DNA of 11,084 nt from an uncultured Clostridia bacterium (GTDB taxonomy: Bacteria; Bacillota; Clostridia; Oscillospirales; Ruminococcaceae): contig CALDJI010000222.1 in the NCBI GenBank assembly GCA_937901805.1, forward strand, positions 1-11,084, given 5' to 3'. Shown one piece after another: positions 5,960 through 11,084 of the stretch. How positions within the stretch are numbered: the first letter of the stretch is position 1; each line of letters starts with the position of its first letter. Under the pieces are notes generated by a model. The model ran no database searches. It worked only from the letters and a program-made list of their open reading frames with translations, and had not been told where the DNA came from. The translations under genes were made by a program, and so were the position numbers.

Positions 5960-6278
5960 AATCCGGGACTGGCTGCGTACCTGCCCCCTGATAGACAAAA
6001 ATGACCGGTTCAACGTCAATTACCTGGGCGCGGAACCGGTTGCCTTTTCCATTGAGGAAACACCCAATACGCCCATAATCCAGCAGTATCTGGACGGCTC
6101 TTCCATCCGGGAAAAGGCGTTTGCCTTGGCGGCGGTACAGGATTACTCTCCCGATATCCTCAGCCAGATCGCGAACAGCGGCTTCTGGGAATCGTTTTCC
6201 GACTGGGTGGAAACGCAGAACCGGAAGAGAAAATTCCCAGAGATGCCCGCAGGCAAAACAGCAAGAAAAATTGGGTAA
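5949..6278 (+). CDS. Tail terminator-like protein (Minor_capsid_3 type), apparently truncated at the C-terminus
   Basis: I prefer TTG 5949, with AAAGGAG at 5930-5936 (12 nt spacing). Family proteins usually open with a short sequence like VSEIRDWL, and this start begins there. The upstream ATG 5916 is the alternative but has no ribosome site and overlaps the previous gene by 44 nt. Product is 109 residues: SEIRDWLRTCPLI, VNYLGAEP, SIEETPNTPIIQQYLDGSSI, AFALAAVQDYS, SGFWESFSDWVE, FPEMPAGKTARKIG. The order matches Minor_capsid_3 proteins (tail terminator role: caps the tail tube and joins it to the neck). Family members, as I recall them, continue past the GKT...KI motif for some 25 residues with a final ARYQIQCRL-type strand. 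That part is missing: the frame stops at 6276-6278 just after GKTARKIG. See the junction finding. Confidence 0.75.
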   Translation: MVSEIRDWLRTCPLIDKNDRFNVNYLGAEPVAFSIEETPNTPIIQQYLDGSSIREKAFALAAVQDYSPDILSQIANSGFWESFSDWVETQNRKRKFPEMPAGKTARKIG

Positions 6279-6325
6279 CCCCAAGCCCGGAATTCGCCGG
6301 GATTGAAACCAACGATGATTTTGTG
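6268..6325 (+). other. Abnormal gene junction: terminator end / tail tube start
   Basis: The terminator frame stops at 6276-6278. The tube frame is open through here and for at least 200 nt upstream, and encodes WVTPSPEFAGIETNDDF (6272-6322) immediately before its first canonical start, GTG 6323. That stretch reads like the natural N-terminal region of the tail tube. No Shine-Dalgarno site is visible before 6323, unlike almost all other genes here. A run of five As (6266-6270) lies at the frame change. Confidence 0.6.
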
Positions 6326-6745
6326 CTGGCTATCCAGACGGACGCAGAGCAGGCGACCGAGAAAGACTACACGGTTGTGCAGAGCGGCGTGACCAGCCAT
6401 GCGGCGTCCTTAAACCCGCAGACAGCGGATTCCCAGTATATCCGCACCGGGCTTGTCACTACTAAGACCGGCACACAGAGAAGTTTTGCCATTGCAGGTA
6501 ATCGCTTGGCAGGCGATGATTTCCAGGATTTCTGCATGTCCCATGCAATCAAATTCGGGAAAGGCTCAAAAATTGTCGTCCCCTATGTGTATTTTTCCAT
6601 GCTGACCGGCAAGGGGGAGAAAGGGACGGCCGCTCTGATTGTCAACGACGACCAGACCGGGGACGCAGGGAGCAACGCCTCTTTTTCCGCGGATTTAAAG
6701 AGCACCGCAGAACCTGCGGAATATACCTATTCAGCCGGAGTATAA
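6323..6745 (+). CDS. Phage tail tube protein (major tail protein), start unclear
   Basis: First canonical start is GTG 6323, with no ribosome site; the coding signal extends upstream to about 6272. From GTG the product is 140 residues: VLAIQTDAEQATEKDYTVVQ, SLNPQTADSQYIRTG, TTKTGTQRSFAIAGNR, GDDFQDFCMSHAIKFGKG, VPYVYFSMLTGKGEKGTAAL, then a final strand ending in EYTYSAGV. The beta-rich pattern, the LNPQT...YIR block and the QR-x-F-x-I-x-G-x-R...GD-x-x-QDF block fit a siphophage tail tube subunit, which stacks in hexameric rings. Its place after the terminator and before the chaperone pair supports this. Translation may depend on coupling, on a -1 frameshift from the upstream gene, or be impaired if the junction is a deletion. 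Confidence 0.78.
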   Translation: MLAIQTDAEQATEKDYTVVQSGVTSHAASLNPQTADSQYIRTGLVTTKTGTQRSFAIAGNRLAGDDFQDFCMSHAIKFGKGSKIVVPYVYFSMLTGKGEKGTAALIVNDDQTGDAGSNASFSADLKSTAEPAEYTYSAGV

Positions 6746-6757
6746 GGGGGAAAAACC

Positions 6758-7096
6758 ATGCAGGTAAACGGGATGGAATTAGAATTTAAAATCACAAATG
6801 CGAAGTTTGCACGGAAATATGAACAGGCGTTTGAGAAAATGAGGCATGCGTGTGAAGCCCTGCCGGATACGCTTGCAGAGAATATCCGCGCTCAGTGCCA
6901 GGCGGTGAAAAAACTGACGGATACTCTGTTTGGTGCAGGGGTATATGAACAACTGGGGCTGGATCCGGACGATTTGGATGAAAACTTGGATTTTGTCGAC
7001 CGCATGATCCAGGAGGCCGCTCTGCAAAAAGAACAGGCGCTCCACCGGTATGACAAATACCTTCCGAACCGCGCCGCACGCAGGCATGGGAAATGA
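6758..7096 (+). CDS. Tail assembly chaperone, first component (gpG-like, DUF6673-type)
   Basis: ATG at 6758; AAGGGGG at 6744-6750 overlaps the tube stop. 112 residues, helical and acidic: MELEFKITNAKFARKYEQAF, RHACEALPDTLAENI, LTDTLFGAGVYEQLGLDPDDLDENLDFVDRMI, ending in YDKYLPNRAARRHGK. The small helical gene between tail tube and tape measure is the standard place for the first tail assembly chaperone, which holds the tape measure during tube growth. The D-D-L-D-E-N-L-x-F-x-D region is typical of the Firmicutes group. It overlaps the next gene by ATGA, so the two are probably translated together. The stop sits in GGGAAATGA; I see no good slippery site. Confidence 0.75.
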   Translation: MQVNGMELEFKITNAKFARKYEQAFEKMRHACEALPDTLAENIRAQCQAVKKLTDTLFGAGVYEQLGLDPDDLDENLDFVDRMIQEAALQKEQALHRYDKYLPNRAARRHGK

Positions 7097-7704
7097 ATCT
7101 GCTGATTGATGACCTGCCCGAAACTGTCAATGGAATCCCTATCTATACCGATTACCGCAATATGGTACAGTTTGAACTCCTGATGCAGGACGAAGAACTC
7201 TCTGGATTGGAAAAGGCCTCTCTTGCACTCAACCTGTTATACCGTGAGCCTGTCCCGGACTTTCAAACGGCCTGGGACGGGCTTTTATGGTATCACCATA
7301 AGGGAATGGAGCCGCAGGAAGAGAAAAAATGCAAACAGGTGAATCCCCCTGCGGTCCTGTATGATTTTGAGCAGGATGCGGGATATATCTACGCGGCATT
7401 CTGGCAGGTATACCGGATTGATCTACAGGCGGCTGCGCTGCATTGGTGGACGTTCCGAGATCTGTTGTTTCACCTCCCGGATACTTGCATGATGGGGAAA
7501 ATCATGCAGATACGGGGCGTTGACCTCTCCGAAATGAAGGGCACGGAAAAGAAGCACTACCAGAAAATGAAGGCCATTTTCGCTATCCGGCGCAAGGATG
7601 CCTATGCAAATATGACCGCCGCGGAGCGTCAACAGCAATTACGCGAGCGGGTGTTGGAAAGATATCGGGAGGCGCAGAAGTGGCTGGACGAAAAGAACAA
7701 GTAA
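7093..7704 (+). CDS. Bacteriophage Gp15 family protein (second tail assembly chaperone component)
   Basis: ATG at 7093 overlaps the stop of the first chaperone gene by 4 nt, in its -1 frame. 203 residues. The N-terminus has NLLIDDLPETVNGIPIYTDYRN, then VQFELLMQDEELSG, a helical middle, a linker with PPAVLYDFEQDAGYIYAAFW (~94-113), IDLQ, LHWWTFRDLLFHLP (~122-135) and a basic C-terminal helix. The LYDFEQDA-x-YIYAAFW and HWW-x-F-x-x-L-x-x-L blocks are what I recognise as Phage_Gp15. Members always sit just before the tape measure gene and are thought to act in tail assembly; the exact role is not settled. The end of this gene contains the start and ribosome site of the next small gene. Confidence 0.85.
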   Translation: MNLLIDDLPETVNGIPIYTDYRNMVQFELLMQDEELSGLEKASLALNLLYREPVPDFQTAWDGLLWYHHKGMEPQEEKKCKQVNPPAVLYDFEQDAGYIYAAFWQVYRIDLQAAALHWWTFRDLLFHLPDTCMMGKIMQIRGVDLSEMKGTEKKHYQKMKAIFAIRRKDAYANMTAAERQQQLRERVLERYREAQKWLDEKNK

Positions 7705-7826
7705 GATGCCCTTATTGTGGATATCGTATGCCCGTTTATTACGAAAAAAGGGCAGAATCCCATGGTCTCTGGATAAGGTGCAAAAACAAGCGCTGTAAAA
7801 AGGAATTTGAAATCAGAATAAAATAA
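7680..7826 (+). CDS. Small phage zinc-ribbon protein (48 aa)
   Basis: GTG 7680 lies inside the end of the Gp15 gene and has an ideal site GGGAGG (7667-7672, 7 nt spacing). The frame runs 49 codons to TAA 7824-7826. The product carries VRCPYCGYRM at residues 8-17 and WIRCKNKRCKKEFEI near 31-45: a C-x2-C and a C-x4-C pair about 20 residues apart, as in small zinc ribbons of the Com-like type. A short zinc-ribbon gene between Gp15 and the tape measure occurs in many Firmicutes phages, in my recollection. It probably binds a metal and a nucleic acid or protein partner; the role is unknown. It is easily missed because of its size, its GTG start and its 25-nt overlap. Confidence 0.8.
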   Translation: MAGRKEQVRCPYCGYRMPVYYEKRAESHGLWIRCKNKRCKKEFEIRIK

Positions 7827-7875
7827 TAATCAGACCAGTGCCATTACGTGCCCGCGTCTTTTGTGAGGTGATGTG

Positions 7876-10785
7876 ATGGCAAATGCTGATTTTACAATCC
7901 GGGGCGATACCAAATTGGACGGCACCGGTTTTACAAAGGGGCTTAACAAGGTCGACGAAGCCGCCCAAAAAGGGGCGGAAAAGATTGGGTCGGCGGTAGA
8001 AAAAAGGGTAAACAAACTGAGTGCATTGGCGAAAAAGGGGCTTGCGGTTGTCAGTGCGGCCTCTGCCGGCGCTTTGACAGCAATTGCAGCAACGGGCGTG
8101 AAATACAACGCCAGTATGGAGCAGTACCAGACCGCATTTGAAACCATGCTGGGCAGTGCGAAGGCGGCGGATACCCTTACCGAAAGCCTGAAAACGCTGG
8201 CGGCACAGACGCCGATGGCGATGTCTGATCTGGCGGATGCTTCCAAAACCCTGCTTGCTTTCGGCACAACGGCAGGCGCACTTCCCAGTACCTTAAAACG
8301 CCTGGGGGATATCGCATTAGGGGACGCGGAAAAGCTTGGTACGATGGCGACGGCGTTTGGCCGTATCCAGTCCAACGGGCGCGCCTCCATGGAAGAAATC
8401 AACATGATGATTGACCAGGGCTTTAATCCTCTGAATATCATTGCAAAAAAGACCGGAGAGAGTATGGAAGTCCTGCGAAAGCGTGTTTCTGACGGCGGGG
8501 TCTCTTTCAAGGAAATTTCCGATGCCATTGAGGTGGCAACCAATAAAGGCGGCCAGTTTTACAATGCCATGGAAGCGCAGTCCCACACTTTAACCGGACA
8601 GCTCTCCACTTTGGCAGATAATGCGAGCGCACTCGCCGGAGCCTTTGCACAGGGGCTTGCCGATACCCTTTCCGGGGAACTGCTCCCAACGGTAAACGGC
8701 TGGGTGGACGAACTGCTTGCGGCAGTGGAGGAGCAAGGCATAAAAGGCGCGATCTCGGTTTCCCAGGAAATCCTTTCGGAAGCGTCCCAGATGTTCGGGG
8801 CGGGTGCGCTGAATATTGCAAATGCCGCCGTGGATGTCCTCACCATGTTCCTGCCAAAAGGACTTAGTCGTCCGGTAAAGACGGCTGTGGACGGAATTAC
8901 CAAGACGCTGAAAAACGGCGGGATAGATAAGATTATCGGTACCCTCACGAAATCCTTTGAAAACCTGTCCAAGGCTGCCGGGGACATTGCAAAAAAAGTG
9001 CTCCCCGTGTTTAACAAGGCTTTTGACTTTGCTGTAGATAATTTTGATACATTTGTCCCTCTGCTCGGTGCAGTGATTACGGGAATGAAAACCTACAAAA
9101 TTGTACAGAGCGCGGCAAAATGGACAAGTTCGCTGACTGCGGCGGCAAAAGCGGCGAGCGCTGCAATGACAGCGGAATCCCTGTCCACTGCGGCAGCAAC
9201 CGGCGCGTTGACACTTAAGCAGGCGGCTGTAGGGGTATTGACCGGAAAAATCGGCCTTGCAACCGCCGCGCAAGGGCTGTGGAACGCCGCCATGACGGCA
9301 AACCCGATTGGTATTATCACGGTTGCCGTAGCGGGGCTGGCCGCTGTCGTCGGCGGGCTGGTGCTCAATATGGAGCATGAGGCGGACGCCAGCGATGAAG
9401 TACTGGAAAAGAGCCGCCAGCGCCGGGAAGAAATGGAAGAACTCAACGCGAAGTATGAGGAAACCAAGCAGGCAGCGCAGGAGGCGGCGGAAGCCGACCT
9501 TGTACAGGTCGCCCATGTCGAAGAACTCGCGACCGAATTGATAGGACTTGCAGATGCAAATGGCAAGGTCAAAGATACGGACAAAGCCAGGGCGGATTTT
9601 ATCCTGGGCCAGCTGAATACGGCGCTTGGCAAGGAATATGAGTTGACCGGAAACCAGATCCAGCAGTATGAGGATTTGAAAAACAGTGTTTACAAGGCAA
9701 TCGACGCCAAAAAAGCAGAAATTTTGCTGTCTGCCTATGAGGAAAACTATAAGACCGCGATACAAGGCCGGGCAGAGGCGGAACAGGCACGGGCGGCAAG
9801 TTACCGGGCTATTGTGGATAATCAAGATAAAATTGAACATGCCAGTACACAGATATATGCGCTGGAAACTGAAATGCGAAAAGGGCTTGCCGAGGAAATG
9901 ACCACTTTCGAGTACCAAAGGCTTGCTGAAAAGCGCGACCAGTATAAGGAAGAAATCCGTATTGCCGAAGAGCGGACAGAAGAACTCCAAAACACGTACT
10001 TGGCGGATCAGGCAAAGTATCAGGGCTATATGGATACAATCGGCACTTATGAATCTGCTTACGCCGCTATGCTGGAGGGTAATACCGAAAAGGCAATCGA
10101 TCTGCTTGACAAACAAGGTGCAGCTTACAGCGATGCGAGAGTTCTCGCTGGAAAATCTGCGGAAGAACAAAAGCAGATTTTAGCGAATCAATACAACCAA
10201 GCCCTAACAGAATTAGAGTTGTATACAATCGAATACAAAAAAGGAACCGCCGGGACAAATAAGGAGCACCTGGAGCAATTAAAACAACATGCAGAGGACT
10301 GCAAACGTGCCTTTGAGGAAGTGGCAGGATATTCCGTCGATGGCTATGTAAATACAGTTGGCAGCGACGCGAGCAAGCAGCGCGTGTCGGAAGCCGTCAA
10401 TAACATGCTCGGCGCATCGATATCTGCTGCCGAGGCACTCCTGCAAATCAACTCTCCATCAAAAGTGTTCCGCGACCGGATTGGCAAGATGATTCCGGCC
10501 GGAATGGCTATCGGCATTGAGCAGGGTGCTCCTCTGGTCGATTCGGCGTCCGAAGAAATGGCGGAACATGCCGTCCTACAGGCAAAAGCCGGGATTGCCG
10601 CTTTTCAGGCGCAAATCGCTATGGAATATTCCGCCCCTGTAGAAACGTCTTACACTACTCAGCAGCAGACTTCCACGACACAGAATATCCAAAATATTAC
10701 ATTTGAACAGCCGATGCAGGCCCCGGATGAAATCGCCCGGGAACTGCGAATTTTGCAGACTTACGGATTGGCAGGTGCACGATAA
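7876..10785 (+). CDS. Tail tape measure protein
   Basis: ATG 7876 is preferred over GTG 7873, as GAGGTG (7865-7870) is 5 nt upstream of the ATG. 969 residues, the longest gene here. Residues ~76-290 match the conserved N-terminal tape measure domain: YNASMEQYQTAFETMLGSAK, AAQTPMAMSDLADASKTLLAFG, LGDIALGDAEKLGTMATAFG, RASMEEINMMIDQGFNPL. Then come Ala-rich helices, a hydrophobic segment (476-497, NPIGIITVAVAGLAAVVGG) long enough to span a membrane, and coiled coils near 505-550 and 630-712. The C-terminus has INSPSKVFRDRIGKMIPAGM (858-877), common in these proteins. The protein sets tail length, fills the tube and helps DNA pass the host membrane. I see no lysozyme or peptidase domain. Its stop overlaps the next start by one base. 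Confidence 0.93.
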   Translation: MANADFTIRGDTKLDGTGFTKGLNKVDEAAQKGAEKIGSAVEKRVNKLSALAKKGLAVVSAASAGALTAIAATGVKYNASMEQYQTAFETMLGSAKAADTLTESLKTLAAQTPMAMSDLADASKTLLAFGTTAGALPSTLKRLGDIALGDAEKLGTMATAFGRIQSNGRASMEEINMMIDQGFNPLNIIAKKTGESMEVLRKRVSDGGVSFKEISDAIEVATNKGGQFYNAMEAQSHTLTGQLSTLADNASALAGAFAQGLADTLSGELLPTVNGWVDELLAAVEEQGIKGAISVSQEILSEASQMFGAGALNIANAAVDVLTMFLPKGLSRPVKTAVDGITKTLKNGGIDKIIGTLTKSFENLSKAAGDIAKKVLPVFNKAFDFAVDNFDTFVPLLGAVITGMKTYKIVQSAAKWTSSLTAAAKAASAAMTAESLSTAAATGALTLKQAAVGVLTGKIGLATAAQGLWNAAMTANPIGIITVAVAGLAAVVGGLVLNMEHEADASDEVLEKSRQRREEMEELNAKYEETKQAAQEAAEADLVQVAHVEELATELIGLADANGKVKDTDKARADFILGQLNTALGKEYELTGNQIQQYEDLKNSVYKAIDAKKAEILLSAYEENYKTAIQGRAEAEQARAASYRAIVDNQDKIEHASTQIYALETEMRKGLAEEMTTFEYQRLAEKRDQYKEEIRIAEERTEELQNTYLADQAKYQGYMDTIGTYESAYAAMLEGNTEKAIDLLDKQGAAYSDARVLAGKSAEEQKQILANQYNQALTELELYTIEYKKGTAGTNKEHLEQLKQHAEDCKRAFEEVAGYSVDGYVNTVGSDASKQRVSEAVNNMLGASISAAEALLQINSPSKVFRDRIGKMIPAGMAIGIEQGAPLVDSASEEMAEHAVLQAKAGIAAFQAQIAMEYSAPVETSYTTQQQTSTTQNIQNITFEQPMQAPDEIARELRILQTYGLAGAR

Positions 10786-11084
10786 TGGACGAAAATGTGA
10801 TTGCGCGCTTTGTCCGGGATGATGGGAAAGAATTAGTCGTTGATGAAACGGATTGGGGCGCGCTGACCATCAATGGAGCGGATGCGGCAAGTTACGAAAT
10901 TTTCACAGAGAAAAAGGCAGTTGGCGACGGGGACTATGTTACCGGTAGCCGTGTGAAATCCCGTAATCTGGAAATCGCGGCGGATGTCATGGACACGGAG
11001 AACAACGATATACTCCGGCACCGCGCGGTTTCTTTTTTTAATCCAAAACATAGCTTCCGGATTTATCTGACTTACATGGGGACA
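10785..11084 (+). CDS. Distal tail protein (Dit-like), N-terminal part (3' partial)
   Basis: ATG 10785 overlaps the tape measure stop by one base (TAATG), with AGGTG about 8 nt upstream. The frame stays open to the window end (100 codons). The visible part has an N-terminal strand IARFVRDDGKELVVDETDWG, ALTINGADAASYEIFTEKK, a DGDYVTGSRVKSRNLEIAADV stretch (~50-70), LRHRAVSFFNP and HSFRIYLTYMG. The GD...SR-x-x-x-R-x-L-x-I pattern and the position straight after the tape measure fit the siphophage distal tail protein, which forms the hexameric hub joining the tube to the tail tip. The C-terminal half lies outside the window, so subtype and any added carbohydrate-binding domain cannot be judged. 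Confidence 0.75.
   Translation, partial: MDENVIARFVRDDGKELVVDETDWGALTINGADAASYEIFTEKKAVGDGDYVTGSRVKSRNLEIAADVMDTENNDILRHRAVSFFNPKHSFRIYLTYMGT

Noticed and set aside
4326..6019. Two overlapping minus-strand frames of about 300 codons across connector and neck genes
   Set aside because: They lie opposite well-supported genes with clear families and show no motifs; low-complexity Arg/Pro/Ser content is typical of antisense frames.
7827..7872. Regulatory element in the short gap before the tape measure gene
   Set aside because: Only about 45 bases with no stable hairpin, repeat or promoter boxes apart from the ribosome site.
8590..10170. Long open frame (526 codons) on the minus strand inside the tape measure gene
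   Set aside because: It is a shadow of the tape measure frame: no ribosome site, no recognisable domain, and all neighbouring genes are on the plus strand.
1..11084. CRISPR array, tRNA, insertion sequence or attachment site
   Set aside because: No spaced repeats, tRNA-like cloverleaf, transposase or inverted terminal repeats were seen; the window is almost fully coding.

Overview
The window is the head-to-tail structural module of a tailed siphophage or prophage that infects a Gram-positive, probably Clostridia-type host. Reasons: all genes lie on the + strand in standard siphophage order, the proteins match families typical of Firmicutes phages (A118-type portal, minor capsid 2, GP20 scaffold, the minor capsid 1/2/3 trio, Gp15, Dit), Shine-Dalgarno sites are strong, and GTG/TTG starts are common. 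The sampled late genes look to be a little over half G+C (rough hand estimate). No integrase, attachment site or lysis gene is in view, so phage and prophage cannot be told apart here.

Layout. 2-478: C-terminal end of the portal protein (5' end outside the window). 475-648: a 57-codon gene overlapping the portal end, preceded by a G7 run that could also be a -1 frameshift site. 648-2282: minor capsid protein whose last ~90-140 residues look like a BECR/ParE-type toxin domain. 2288-2491: small acidic gene in the position of an immunity partner. 2492-2675: intergenic region with two terminator-type hairpins and a third hairpin just ahead of the scaffold gene. 2676-3233 scaffold; 3253-4434 major capsid with a C-terminal beta-sandwich decoration domain; 4438-4788 head fiber-like protein; 4809-5201 head-tail connector; 5195-5542 and 5546-5959 neck/minor capsid proteins; 5949-6278 tail terminator-like protein; 6323-6745 tail tube protein; 6758-7096 and 7093-7704 tail assembly chaperone pair; 7680-7826 small zinc-ribbon protein; 7876-10785 tape measure; 10785-11084 start of the distal tail protein (3' end outside the window).

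How it works together. Portal, minor capsid, scaffold and major capsid build the prohead. The connector and minor capsid 1/2 close the head, and the terminator joins it to a tail tube whose length is set by the tape measure and whose assembly is helped by the chaperone pair. Two proteins (the capsid C-terminal domain and the head fiber) probably decorate the outer shell.

Most notable points: the toxin/immunity-like cassette riding on the minor capsid gene, marked by a drop in G+C; the abnormal junction between the tail terminator and tail tube genes, where both look truncated and the tube lacks a normal start; the possible frameshift extension of the portal; and an easily missed 48-residue zinc-ribbon gene.
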